Shown: one piece after another, positions 51,510-60,558 of the stretch
Layout: each line of letters opens with the position of its first letter
Position numbering within the stretch: position 1 is the stretch's first letter
Notes under the pieces: generated by a model
Seen by the model: only the letters and a program-made list of their open reading frames with translations
Told to the model about the DNA's origin: nothing
Database searches by the model: none
Translations under genes and position numbers: made by a program
NCBI GenBank assembly: GCA_965222005.1
Contig: CBDCTM010000001.1
Location: forward strand, 1-64,000
Direction: 5' to 3'
Length of the DNA: 64,000 nt
Source of the DNA: CBDCTM01 sp965222005
Lineage (GTDB): Bacteria > Bacteroidota > Bacteroidia > Chitinophagales > Saprospiraceae

Positions 51510-52636
51510 GCAGTTTTCCAAAAGCTTTGCAAGATCAAGTTAAGGCCATGCGGGGCAAACAGGAAGGTTGGGGCCCAACTACCATTCTTACTGAATTGCA
51601 GTTGGATAAAAAATGGGCCACTACGAAACTTCCAAGCACAAGCGTCATTGGCGCATTTTTAAAGCAAGAAGGCCTCAGTAGGAGTTATGAGCCCAATTCC
51701 CCATTGCCGATACCAGCGTGTAAAAAAGCTAAACGCTGTCATAGTCTTTGGCAAATCGATGGTCAAGGCAATACTTATGTGGATGGTATCGGAGCCATCG
51801 CTATGTTAAATGCCAAAGATGTTCACTCCAGCTTATATGTGGCTGATTTTCCAGCCAGGATGACAAGCATGCAGGGACATCCCAACACGAGTGATTATCA
51901 AACAGCGATGCGTTTAGGCTTCCTCCACCATGGTTTGCCCAGCAGGGTACAAAGTGATCATGCCAGTGTTTTTTATGAAAACAAAAGCAAATCGCCTTTT
52001 CCTACACTGTTTTGTTTGTGGCTGATCAGTTTAGGTATTCAACCTTGCTTTAGTCGGGTCAATCAGCCCACGGACCAAGGCACCGTGGAAAGAGCCCACC
52101 AAACCGTTTTCAACCAAGTGTTGCTGAGAAAAGACGGGTTCAAAAACTGGGAACACCTCTTTGAGTGCTGTCAAAAAAGACGCCAAAGGCTCAATGAATT
52201 TATTCCCAGTACCGCTACTGATAATCTGCCGCCATTGAAAAAATATCCACAGGCTAAGCACTCTGGACGTTTTTATCATCCCCATCGGGAAGCTCAGATG
52301 ATCAGCTTGAGTCGCGTTTGGGCTTTCCTGGCCAAGGGCAAATGGTATAGAAAAGTAGCTGGCAATCGAACCATCTGTTTAGGTGGCCAGGTCTATTACA
52401 TCCCACAGGTAAAACCCAAAGAACAGTTGATCATTACTTTTTGTAATCGAAAAAAACAACTCTTGTTCCAGAATGACAAAGAACTTGTGATTCATCAAAC
52501 GCCTATTAAAGGCATTACCGTTGAATCCCTTATGAGAAATTTAGAGCACTTGGCTCGTTTTCCCGCTTTACAGCTTGAGCTGCCATTTGATTGGATAGCT
52601 CAAAAAACTAATACGACTTTTTCGGACTCTACTTAG
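51440..52636 (+). CDS. IS transposase OrfB, DDE integrase core
   Basis: 398 codons open from 51440; the real protein most likely enters by the -1 frameshift from OrfA near 51456, so its own first codons may not be used. Retroviral-integrase-like core: first Asp in SLWQIDGQGNTYVDG, second in VQSDHASVFYENKS, Glu in QPTDQGTVERAHQTVF. C-terminal region holds strand-rich LGGQVYYIPQVKP. All three catalytic acids are present, so the element looks active. Confidence 0.85.
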   Translation: MATDPKKRGSLHSAMGRPKTGAMSSFPKALQDQVKAMRGKQEGWGPTTILTELQLDKKWATTKLPSTSVIGAFLKQEGLSRSYEPNSPLPIPACKKAKRCHSLWQIDGQGNTYVDGIGAIAMLNAKDVHSSLYVADFPARMTSMQGHPNTSDYQTAMRLGFLHHGLPSRVQSDHASVFYENKSKSPFPTLFCLWLISLGIQPCFSRVNQPTDQGTVERAHQTVFNQVLLRKDGFKNWEHLFECCQKRRQRLNEFIPSTATDNLPPLKKYPQAKHSGRFYHPHREAQMISLSRVWAFLAKGKWYRKVAGNRTICLGGQVYYIPQVKPKEQLIITFCNRKKQLLFQNDKELVIHQTPIKGITVESLMRNLEHLARFPALQLELPFDWIAQKTNTTFSDST

Positions 52637-53315
52637 TACGACTTAGTCGGATTTAACAAACACTAAATTTAAATACTTGCAGTAGAAATAGTCTTTGGGA
52701 AGTATTACGATCTGAAAAAATTATTTTAAAAATAATCAGGGGAAAAGCATTGTTGCCCTGGTTCATTAATCAATTCAGCTTCAAATACTTACCCCTTGTG
52801 ATCGTTCGACATCCCTTCGCAGTTGTTGCCTCACAACTCCAACACCAAGGCTGGGATTACTCTTTTCAAAGGTTTAAGATTCCTAATGCTCCATTTAACT
52901 ATTTTTATGAAAAGCATAAAAGATTTTTGCTTTCTTTAAACTCAAAGGAGGAGCAGCTAGTAGCACTCTGGTGTATGACAAATAATGTTGTCTTGCGGCA
53001 CTCAAAGAATAATAATTCCTGGATCAGCATTAACTATGAAAATATCGTTCTTGATCCAATGTATTACTTTAGCCTAATTTTTGATCGATGGAATCTAAAT
53101 ATGCCTGAGGTATTGCCTGATATCATCTCTATTCCGAGTTCCACTACTAGTAACAAAAAGCAGATTGATCCAAAACAGCAAATAACCAATTGGAAAAACA
53201 TACTTACTGCTCAGCAAATTTGCCGTTTGCTCCATGTGTTGGATTATTTTGAAGTAGATTATTACAATGAAGGGGTGATGCCATTAATTCCCGCCCACAA
53301 AATTCAAAAATAACA

Positions 53316-54275
53316 TCAAGTTTGAACATACTTCTTCTCTTTTATTCGTGGCGCAGTACGTAGAAACTTATATGCAAAATTCATGTATCCTTTCCATAAT
53401 CCAAACCACATACCTGTTTGGAGAGATTTTTTTAAAAGAGTTGTAGCTTCACGAATATTACCACGCTCTAATATCCCAACAGCATAGCCTAGGTATTTTT
53501 CACCAACCAAATAGTCTTCTATGTCTTTAGTAGTGTATCTACTAATTTTATTTCCAGCTATTTCAAATAGATTTCTAATTGCAGCCACATTGTTTTCAAC
53601 TCTATGGGTTATGGTTTCATTTTTAAATGCTTGATAGGAACCCATCTCTTCATGCCTTACATATACACAGGTGTGGGCCATGATTTGTCGAAATGGATAA
53701 TCCAGCAGCCCGCGAATTAATAAATGAGTGTCTTGATAATGATACCATCTGATATCAAATTTATGGTGTGTTAAAATATGTTTATGAAAACACAAAGTAT
53801 GAATCCCTGCCATATTCTTTAAAAAAAAGAATACGGGGTTTTTATGCTTTGCTTCGTTATAATATTTGGAACGTTGCTTCTTTTTTTTATGTAAAATAAT
53901 CATGCCCGTCCTAAATATAGCAACGTGGTAATCTGATTCAATTATTGCTTGCTCAAGCATTGTCAGATGAATATCCAAAAAGTAATCATCATCATCCAAA
54001 AAGCAGATATATTGGCCTTTTGCGGCCTCAATTCCAGTATTCCGAGCCGTGCTGCGTTCCTGATGCTCCTGATACACATACTTCACCCGCTTATCCTCAT
54101 ACCTTGCCACCAACTCCCGTGTGTTATCCTCCGAGCCATCATCTACCACAATCAATTCCCATTCCGGACAGTTTTGATTGAGCACACTCTTAATGGCCCG
54201 AGGTAGTAGGTGGGCCCGGTTGTAGGTGGGTATGATGACGCTGAATAGGGGAGAGGCCTGTTGCTGATTATTCAT
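53316..54275 (-). CDS. Glycosyltransferase family 2 protein
   Basis: 319 aa GT-A fold. FSVIIPTYNRAHLLPRAIKS at residues 10-29, ELIVVDDGSEDNTRELVA, and the metal-binding acidic cluster FLDDDDYFLD near residue 92. It ends 3 bp from the stop of the sulfotransferase remnant in convergent orientation and overlaps the SDR gene by 4 nt (ATGA). Donor and acceptor unknown. Confidence 0.9.
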   Translation of the reverse strand: MNNQQQASPLFSVIIPTYNRAHLLPRAIKSVLNQNCPEWELIVVDDGSEDNTRELVARYEDKRVKYVYQEHQERSTARNTGIEAAKGQYICFLDDDDYFLDIHLTMLEQAIIESDYHVAIFRTGMIILHKKKKQRSKYYNEAKHKNPVFFFLKNMAGIHTLCFHKHILTHHKFDIRWYHYQDTHLLIRGLLDYPFRQIMAHTCVYVRHEEMGSYQAFKNETITHRVENNVAAIRNLFEIAGNKISRYTTKDIEDYLVGEKYLGYAVGILERGNIREATTLLKKSLQTGMWFGLWKGYMNFAYKFLRTAPRIKEKKYVQT

Positions 54276-55321
54276 GTGCTGACAGCCAATTTTTGGGTCT
54301 GGGATAAATAAACACGCTTCAAGCCTTCTTCGAGAGAAATTTTGGCTTTCCAGCCCAAACGCTTAGTAGTTGTAGTCATATCCGCATATCGGGCATATAC
54401 GCCTACGGGCTTATCCGGCAATGTTTTAATAGCTGGAGCGTAATCAGCCAAGCGGCAAAGGTGTTGGATGATTTCGATGAAGTTTGTTGAATTGCCTGTA
54501 CCAATATTGATGGCACTGCCATCCGAGATGAGATCTATTGCCAACGCCATACAGTCTAAAACATCCTCGATATGCACAAAATCCCTCGATTGTGTGCCAT
54601 CACCCCACACAGTCAACGGATCTTCACGCCTGATTACTCTTTGCACAATAGCAGGAATCGGATAATCTATATCCTGATCTTCCCCATAGCCCGAAAAAGG
54701 GCGTACACATGCAATAGAAATACCATAGTGTTTGGCTGTTAGTTGAGCCAAATATTCTCCAGTCAATTTGGACCAACCGTAAGTCATATCCGGTAATTTC
54801 ATCTCCGAAAAGTCAATATCTGCTTCACGAAGACCTTTCGCATTTATGCTTTGCTGCAAACTTATTGGATAAGCCGCACTTGAGCTGGGATAAAGAACTC
54901 GTTGTGGGCGGTATCTACTTACCCAATAAAAAAACTCCGCATCAATAGCCAAATCAAGCGCTACCTTTATAGGGTCTGCTTCTATCAGCGCACGACCTCC
55001 TACTATAGCTGCCAGATGATATACATCGTGAAAAATGAGCCCCTCAATGCCATACTGCTTAGCGATCAAATGGCTATACTCATCGATCCTTTGCAGGAAA
55101 GCACGAAAATCAGCCTGTATAAAAATCACCTCATTGCCTGAACCGTAAATAGCTAAATCTGATCTCTCCTGGGACAGAGGTAAAGGTAGCCATTTATCAG
55201 GGTGCTGGCCAGTCGAAAGATCATCCACTATAACCACCCGGTCTTCGCTGGTTTTCAGAAGGCGCTTTACCAAATTTCTTCCTACAAACCCACACCCACC
55301 AGAAATTAAATGTGTCTTCAT
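54272..55321 (-). CDS. NAD-dependent epimerase/dehydratase (extended SDR)
   Basis: 349 aa from ATG 55321. LISGGCGFVGRNLVKRLL is the NAD motif; VYHLAAIVGG, YPSSSAAYP and YGWSKLTGEYL (catalytic Tyr/Lys) resemble GDP-mannose 3,5-epimerase-like and UDP-glucose 4-epimerase-like SDRs. A 20-residue insert after the second strand (HPDKWLPLPLSQERSDLAIY) is distinctive. Upstream Met at 55327 is equally possible. Substrate cannot be told from sequence. Confidence 0.83.
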   Translation of the reverse strand: MKTHLISGGCGFVGRNLVKRLLKTSEDRVVIVDDLSTGQHPDKWLPLPLSQERSDLAIYGSGNEVIFIQADFRAFLQRIDEYSHLIAKQYGIEGLIFHDVYHLAAIVGGRALIEADPIKVALDLAIDAEFFYWVSRYRPQRVLYPSSSAAYPISLQQSINAKGLREADIDFSEMKLPDMTYGWSKLTGEYLAQLTAKHYGISIACVRPFSGYGEDQDIDYPIPAIVQRVIRREDPLTVWGDGTQSRDFVHIEDVLDCMALAIDLISDGSAINIGTGNSTNFIEIIQHLCRLADYAPAIKTLPDKPVGVYARYADMTTTTKRLGWKAKISLEEGLKRVYLSQTQKLAVST

Positions 55322-55364
55322 AAACATTTGATATATTGTACGCAATCAAAACACCGGCGCAATC

Positions 55365-56519
55365 ATGAAAAAAATTGGGCTCATCGAATTGGCTAGCCAT
55401 AATGAAGTGCTTAGCAACTACTGCCAGGTGTTGTTGACTGCAAGATATGAATTAATCGTTTTCAGCAACTCATTCAACCGAGCTCAATTGAGGCTGGAAA
55501 ACGAAAAATTAAGGTGGATTATTCAAGACCCCACCGTCTCAGGCCCAGATTTTTTAAGGGAAAATGCAGAATTGCTCAATGCTTGCGAGCTGCTCATTTT
55601 TATTACCGTAGCTAAGCATTTTGACTTTTATCGTTCTTTGCATACAAGGCCACCGCGCGTGCTCGTCATGCATGATGTGGTTGCCTTTATAAGCCCTCAA
55701 AAGGAGTTTCTACTTGCCGAAACGGGAATTTCCCGACTGAAGGATATTGTGAAGGTACTGCTTTTTTACTTAAGAAGAGAGGGGCAAAATCGACTACGCC
55801 TGGTGCGTAGTTTCGATTGGTTGGCATTACCCAACCTGACTATGAAAAAATATTTGGATCAAAAAGCGTGGAAGTTGCCGCCAACCTTCGTATTTGACTT
55901 TGCCGTTCACGAAAATCTTCGTTATCAAAAAGGCGAAGATGCAATAACACGGATTACTATACCTGGTATAATCAGTAACAAAAGCAGGGACTACCAAGTT
56001 GTACTTCAGGCGTTTCAATCCTTGGAGTACGTTTCAAAAATCAAGTTGACTTTGCTCGGAAAACCCAAAGGCCACTATGGGAGGAAAATTGTCTCCGCAT
56101 TCAAAGCATTGCAATCTCATCAGCTGGAGGTTCAATATTTTGAACAGTTTGTGGAGCAATCTGAATTTGATACGGTTTTAGAAAACACGGATTTTTTATT
56201 GCTCCCCATTTCTAGGTTTATGAAGGTGGGTATATTCCGGGAAATGAACGGCTTTACCTGTGTATCAGGAAACATCAACGACATGCTCCGCTTCGGCATC
56301 CCCGCCCTGCTACCTGAATTTTACCCCCTGCCAAAGGAGGTTGAGCCTCTGGTAGGCCGCTTCGCTTCTGCTGAAGATCTTGCAGACAAACTTATTCACT
56401 GGATTAACAACAAAGAATACCTGGAGCGTAGGAAACTGGCTGGCGAAGCACTTAAAAACTTTACTATAGAACAGAGGGCCAAAGAGATCAGGGGTGTTTT
56501 GGATAAGATCATCTCTTAG
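55365..56519 (+). CDS. Glycosyltransferase-like protein (GT-B fold)
   Basis: 384 aa. N-terminal half IGLIELASHNEVLSNYCQVL and PPRVLVMHDVVAFISP; C-terminal half ITIPGIISNKSRDYQVVLQA, LTLLGKPKGHYG and TDFLLLPISRF in positions expected for a GT4 donor domain, though the usual E-x7-E motif is weak. It is divergent from the SDR gene with only 43 bp between the starts. An unusual member; function as a glycosyltransferase is probable, not certain. Confidence 0.65.
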   Translation: MKKIGLIELASHNEVLSNYCQVLLTARYELIVFSNSFNRAQLRLENEKLRWIIQDPTVSGPDFLRENAELLNACELLIFITVAKHFDFYRSLHTRPPRVLVMHDVVAFISPQKEFLLAETGISRLKDIVKVLLFYLRREGQNRLRLVRSFDWLALPNLTMKKYLDQKAWKLPPTFVFDFAVHENLRYQKGEDAITRITIPGIISNKSRDYQVVLQAFQSLEYVSKIKLTLLGKPKGHYGRKIVSAFKALQSHQLEVQYFEQFVEQSEFDTVLENTDFLLLPISRFMKVGIFREMNGFTCVSGNINDMLRFGIPALLPEFYPLPKEVEPLVGRFASAEDLADKLIHWINNKEYLERRKLAGEALKNFTIEQRAKEIRGVLDKIIS

Positions 56520-56976
56520 TAGGGTTTTGGGGTTCTTTCTGCCGCCAAAAGGAACAAAGAAAACTATGGCCAAATAATTGCTTTTTGCTGCGCGCTCAGG
56601 CTTCTTCATTTTTGCCTTCCTGCCCGTCCGCAGGCGGGGATGCAAAAACGAAGCAAAAAAATCAAGGTTTTATATCTTTTACCTAAAATTCAAGTGGCCA
56701 CCCGCTCACGATCCGAGCCGTTCCGCCTCTTGATGGTTCAGCGTTTTAAAATTAGTGGCTTTAGGCTGGAGGCGGCACTCGCGGATCCCTCTTTAGGGCC
56801 CGCCGAGTTTGAATTTCTTGACGGTAAAATCTATAAGACTGGTTGCTCCGCCAACCTCCCGGCATAAGCTGGATTTACGACCTAGGGGCGGGGTTACCCG
56901 GTAAAATACTGTTTTGCTGACCGGAAAGTCTATGGCTAGCAGGCTCTGTCTTGGAGAACCAGAAAATGTTTTAGCA
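56520..56976. other. Gene-free gap with an inverted repeat
   Basis: 457 bp without a supported gene; a 75-codon open frame at 56640-56867 has no recognisable features. An imperfect inverted repeat runs from 56600 to 56654: GCTTCTTCATTTTTGC against GCAAAAACGAAGC, with CCTGC/GCAGG near the centre. It does not carry a T tract on either side. Confidence 0.55.
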
Positions 56977-58761
56977 CTACATCTTCTCCCCCCACCTTCC
57001 AAAGGCCCAAATTCGCCACAAAAGTGGGAAATAATATTGCTGATTTCTTTCCAGTACTTCGGCAGCCCAGCCTGCTAAATTTCGCTCAAAAATATCCGGA
57101 AAATGATCTGTCGTTCTTTGAATTGCTGGAAGAAAAGCCTCCCGTTGCTGCCGTATCCACATTTCTTCGGGTGCTTTAAAGCCCAATTTGTCTTTGCGCC
57201 AGGCAATGGGATTTGGCAATATTTCACTCATCGATATGCGGAGTACCGCCTTCCGAAAGCCCGACCGGATTTTATACTCGGCAGGCAAGGATAGGCAAAA
57301 CTCCAGCAACTCGTGATCCAGGTACGGAAGTCGCGCCTCTACGCCATGCGCCATGCTGTTTCGATCTTCAAAATGAAGTAGGGCAGGCAGGTTGTGGGAG
57401 CGAATCATCGCACGGCTATACCTGCCGAATCGGTTAAAAGGAGTCGAATCCGACTCCTTTTCCTGGGGTGATGGAATTTTAACAAACCGGCCAAAGTCCT
57501 TGTCAGCAGTAAGTTTATACCATGCTTTTTGACGAGAAATCGGCGGGTCCTGCCAAAGCTGTCGTAGGGCCATTAGTAGTTGCGAGGGCTTATCGAATCC
57601 AATATCCAACAACCACGGGCGGTAATAGGTAGGATAGCCTGCCAATAGCTCATCGCCGCCCTGGCCATCCAGCATGACCTTGATGCCGTGATCTTTGGCA
57701 GCTTGAAATACGGCATACTGAGCCAGCAGGCTGGAGGAAAGTGGGGGTTCATCCTGTGCTTCCACTACACGATCTGTCAAATCTTCAAAAGAAGGTGTAA
57801 TTTTAACCGATCGAAAATCAAATTGCTGCTCCAACTGTTCCACATAATGACATTCATTAAATGTGGGATGATCAGCGCAATAGCTTATGGCAGTCAGAGT
57901 AGGAGAGGGGCCAGGCTTTTGCTGCCGGCACATCACGCCAAGCAGACTGGAACTGTCAAGGCCGCCTGATAGCGCAATACCACAGGATACATCGGCCCTT
58001 TGGTGCATCAAAACAGACTGATCGAGCAGAAATCCAAACCGCTCAGCAGCAGCTTCAAACGAACCTTCAAAGCGAGTGTCTAGCGTATTGACATCATAAT
58101 ATGTTTCGATCTGATGTGTATGCCGATTCAGATCATAGGAGAGCCACTGCCCAGGTTCCAATTGCGCCACCCCCTCAAAAAGCGTTTCGGCGCCTCGATG
58201 TTGCTGACCAAGTACTAAAAAATCATAAACGCTGGAAGTATCTGGCCGGGCTCGCCAGCCGGGAAGGCTGGTAAAGGCTTTGATTTCGGAAGCAAAATAA
58301 AAGTAATCTGGTGTTTGATAATAGAAAAATGGTTTCATTCCAAACCGATCCCTTGCACAAAACACTTTCTGGCGGGCCGAATCATATATGGCAAAAGCCC
58401 ACATACCCTTGAAGCGCGAAAGGCAGTCGGTGCCCCAATAATTATAGGCAGCAAGGATAACCTCTGTATCGCTATGGGTAGTAAATTGAAACTTTGCCGC
58501 CTCCAGTTCTTTGCGCAGCTCCAGATAATTATATATCTCACCATTGTGGATGATCGTGCAACCCTGACGGCTCATCGGCTGAGCTGCCGCATCTGTGAGA
58601 TCAATAATAGCAAGGCGACGATGGCCAAAAGCTACGGGTCCTTCTGAAAAATAGCCTTCCCCGTCCGGCCCTCGATGAGCCAATCGGGAGGTAGCTTGCC
58701 GAATCAACTCCATATTCGGAGGCGTGCCATTTTTACTAATCATTCCAAAAATGCCGCACAT
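56977..58761 (-). CDS. asnB: Glutamine-hydrolysing asparagine synthase family protein
   Basis: 594 aa. N-terminal nucleophile Cys2 (MCGIFGMISK), glutaminase signature LAHRGPDGEGYF and HNGEIYNYLELRKEL; synthetase PP-loop IALSGGLDSSSLLGV near residue 265 and DGQGGDELLAGYPTYY. In polysaccharide clusters this family often amidates uronic acids rather than making free asparagine; both are possible. A copy of the GGAGTCGAATTCGACTCC-type palindrome is inserted in a variable loop (KESDSTPF). Pairs with FkbM gene 13 bp away. Confidence 0.9.
   Translation of the reverse strand: MCGIFGMISKNGTPPNMELIRQATSRLAHRGPDGEGYFSEGPVAFGHRRLAIIDLTDAAAQPMSRQGCTIIHNGEIYNYLELRKELEAAKFQFTTHSDTEVILAAYNYWGTDCLSRFKGMWAFAIYDSARQKVFCARDRFGMKPFFYYQTPDYFYFASEIKAFTSLPGWRARPDTSSVYDFLVLGQQHRGAETLFEGVAQLEPGQWLSYDLNRHTHQIETYYDVNTLDTRFEGSFEAAAERFGFLLDQSVLMHQRADVSCGIALSGGLDSSSLLGVMCRQQKPGPSPTLTAISYCADHPTFNECHYVEQLEQQFDFRSVKITPSFEDLTDRVVEAQDEPPLSSSLLAQYAVFQAAKDHGIKVMLDGQGGDELLAGYPTYYRPWLLDIGFDKPSQLLMALRQLWQDPPISRQKAWYKLTADKDFGRFVKIPSPQEKESDSTPFNRFGRYSRAMIRSHNLPALLHFEDRNSMAHGVEARLPYLDHELLEFCLSLPAEYKIRSGFRKAVLRISMSEILPNPIAWRKDKLGFKAPEEMWIRQQREAFLPAIQRTTDHFPDIFERNLAGWAAEVLERNQQYYFPLLWRIWAFGRWGEKM
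57436..57461. repeat. Palindrome GGAGTCGAATCCGACTCC inside asnB
   Basis: 11-bp arms AAAAGGAGTCG and CGACTCCTTTT with an AATC centre. It matches the 30740-30763 palindrome in the KilA-N gene at all but one base of the 18-bp core. Confidence 0.85.
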
Positions 58762-58773
58762 AACAGGATGCCT

Positions 58774-59559
58774 TTAAGCAGGTTTTCTTTTTGCAATAAG
58801 CCTTCCGAAGTTGTGCCGGGTACCGCCATAATTGGGGCTGATAGCAAACGTTTTGATATCAAATCCGTTTTTCTCAAGATGCTCAACTAATTGTTGTGGC
58901 CGATAATATTGATCTCTCAAATCGTGAAACTCCAATGAAATTACATTTACTGCATTCAATGTTGTCGTGCTTGACTCCAGCAAAATTGGATATTCTGCCC
59001 CTTCACAATCCAGTTTCAAAAAATCGATCCAGCGAATCTGCTGTTGCTGCATAAAGTCAGCTAAAGATAGTAGCGGGACAGAAGCAATTGGGGCTGTTGC
59101 AGCAGAAGAGCTGAAGATAGAATGATTGAAAGATCGATCACCATATATTGGCTGGAACCCTCGATGGTTACTCAAACCCACAGCAATTGGTAAAATACGT
59201 TCAAACTTATTGGCCTTAAGGTTTTCACAGAGTTGATCATAATTTTTTGGAGAAGGCTCAATCGCATAAACTTTTCCAGAAGGAGCTATATTCATTGCAG
59301 CAAACATGGAAAAATAGCCAAAGTGGGCACCCACATCTACGATGGTTGCTCCTTCATAAAAGGGAAACCAGGGAGCATAGCTCTTTTTCACAAACACTTC
59401 GGAAAAAATCCTGATTCCCTCTTTATTTTGGAGGTAATTCAGGTTTAAACCTAAATTTTTGCAATATTTTTTAAACGCATATCGCTCTATTGGCAATAAT
59501 TTGCAAAAGATGTTTTCTATTGTTCGTGAAACCATATTACCTGCAAAAATATCAAACAT
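58774..59559 (-). CDS. FkbM-family methyltransferase
   Basis: 261 aa. SAM-binding TIVDVGAHFGYFSMFAAM near residue 73, VYAIEPSPKNYDQLCENL, and WIDFLKLDCEGAEYPIL are the standard FkbM motifs. In exopolysaccharide loci such enzymes usually O-methylate sugars. It is divergent from the acyltransferase gene with only an 18-bp gap. Confidence 0.9.
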   Translation of the reverse strand: MFDIFAGNMVSRTIENIFCKLLPIERYAFKKYCKNLGLNLNYLQNKEGIRIFSEVFVKKSYAPWFPFYEGATIVDVGAHFGYFSMFAAMNIAPSGKVYAIEPSPKNYDQLCENLKANKFERILPIAVGLSNHRGFQPIYGDRSFNHSIFSSSAATAPIASVPLLSLADFMQQQQIRWIDFLKLDCEGAEYPILLESSTTTLNAVNVISLEFHDLRDQYYRPQQLVEHLEKNGFDIKTFAISPNYGGTRHNFGRLIAKRKPA

Positions 59560-59563
59560 ACGC

Positions 59564-59571
59564 TATCTTTG
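59564..59571 (+). promoter_or_regulatory. TATCTTTG -7 box just before ATG 59578
   Basis: Consensus match ending 6 bases before the ATG, so transcription would begin at or next to the start codon; a leaderless mRNA is possible. Confidence 0.35.
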
Positions 59572-59577
59572 GCTACT

Positions 59578-60543
59578 ATGTCAACTCGTGGAGCAAACAA
59601 ACCCCTTTACAATCAATTTTGTGATGCCCACCCCGAAATGCCCCTCTTTCTGCAACCGTGGTGGCTGGATGTGGTTTGTGAAAAAGGACAGTGGAATGCC
59701 TGCCTGGCTACTGACGGAGCAGGGCAGGTGCTGGGCGTAATGCCTTACTATCAACGCCGCCAATGGAGCTTTGATACCCTCCGCATGCCGCCACTCACTC
59801 CTTATCAGGGCGCTTGGTTGCTGTATCCGCCGACCTTGAAACCCAGCCGTATCCACAGCTTTGAAAAAAAAGTGCTCGAGCAGCTTATCGGCCAGCTGCC
59901 CAAATTTGCTTATTACGCGCAGTGCCATCCTCGCCAGCTTCAAAACTGGTTGCCCTTTTACTGGCAAGGCTATCGGCAAACGACGCGTTATTCTTTTGTA
60001 TTGGAAGATTTAAGCAAGCTGGGCAAGGTGGAGCAGGGATTGGACAGTGCAGTGCGTAATAAAATCCGGAAGGCCCAAAGGCAGGTAAATGTAGAAGAAA
60101 CCGAAGATATTGCACTTTTTTATTCAATCAACACAAAAACCTTTGCCCGGCAGAATATAGCCGTACCATACAGTTTTTCCTTTTTCAAAAGACTCGACGC
60201 AGCATTAGTTAAACAGGGCCGGCGCAGCATATTGCTTGCAAAAGATCAGGTAGGACAATGCCATGCCGCCATCTATCTTATCTGGGATGATCGGGTGATG
60301 TATAATTTAGCGTTAGGGGCCGACCCTAATTATCATTCAAGCGGTGCTGTACAACTTCTCCTTTGGGAAGGCATTCAGATGGCGGCACAGAAGGGTATGC
60401 AGTTCGATTTTGAAGGAAGTATGATGAAAAATATCGAAAGCCTGTTTGCTGCTTTTGGCGGAAAAGCAAAGCCCTATTTCAAGATATTCAAAAGCCAAAG
60501 CCGTCTTCTCAAGGTACTACTGGCTGCAAAAAACATTCGTTAA
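59578..60543 (+). CDS. FemAB/GNAT-like acyltransferase
   Basis: 321 aa. FLQPWWLDVVCEKGQWNACL at the N-terminus, PPLTPYQGAWLLYP, SAVRNKIRKAQRQV, and DFEGSMMKNIESLFAAFGGKAKPYF near the C-terminus are typical of the FemAB-like GNAT proteins of polysaccharide loci. Distinct from the 45219 protein in sequence but in the same superfamily. Substrate unknown. Start at ATG 59578; an earlier in-frame TTG lies in the promoter box. Confidence 0.8.
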   Translation: MSTRGANKPLYNQFCDAHPEMPLFLQPWWLDVVCEKGQWNACLATDGAGQVLGVMPYYQRRQWSFDTLRMPPLTPYQGAWLLYPPTLKPSRIHSFEKKVLEQLIGQLPKFAYYAQCHPRQLQNWLPFYWQGYRQTTRYSFVLEDLSKLGKVEQGLDSAVRNKIRKAQRQVNVEETEDIALFYSINTKTFARQNIAVPYSFSFFKRLDAALVKQGRRSILLAKDQVGQCHAAIYLIWDDRVMYNLALGADPNYHSSGAVQLLLWEGIQMAAQKGMQFDFEGSMMKNIESLFAAFGGKAKPYFKIFKSQSRLLKVLLAAKNIR

Positions 60544-60558
60544 AGTATTATTTATATC

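Larger units (their letters stand above)
51246..52657 (+). mobile_element. IS element, ~1.41 kb, HTH + DDE transposase with -1 frameshift
   Basis: Imperfect inverted ends of about 50 bp start TGTTAAATC (51247) and finish GATTTAACA (52650-52658); both ends carry TCCGAAAAAGTCGTATTA, so similarity extends well inward. A 4-bp AAAC occurs at 51242-51245 and 52658-52661 and is the likely target duplication. Exact family not assigned; the integrase-type DDE core suggests the IS3/IS481 superfamily. Confidence 0.85.
50950..53313 (+). pseudogene. Sulfotransferase gene interrupted by an IS element
   Basis: The 5' part (50950-51245) encodes ISLFCDPRGGSTWLAETLN, a PAPS-loop-type motif, and the 3' part (52658-53313) encodes LPLVIVRHPFAVVASQLQHQ, the 3'-phosphate motif. 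If the IS and one copy of AAAC are removed, the frame runs through without a stop (GKT-LNLNTCSRNSLWEV), giving a protein of about 316 aa. The N-terminal fragment reads a TAA inside the IS end. The 3' fragment has an in-frame TTG at 52750 that could restart, but without the PAPS loop it should be inactive. The insertion looks recent: no other lesion is visible. Confidence 0.88.

Noticed and set aside
56640..56867. 75-codon plus-strand open frame
   Set aside because: No domain, begins inside an inverted repeat, and composition looks like non-coding DNA.
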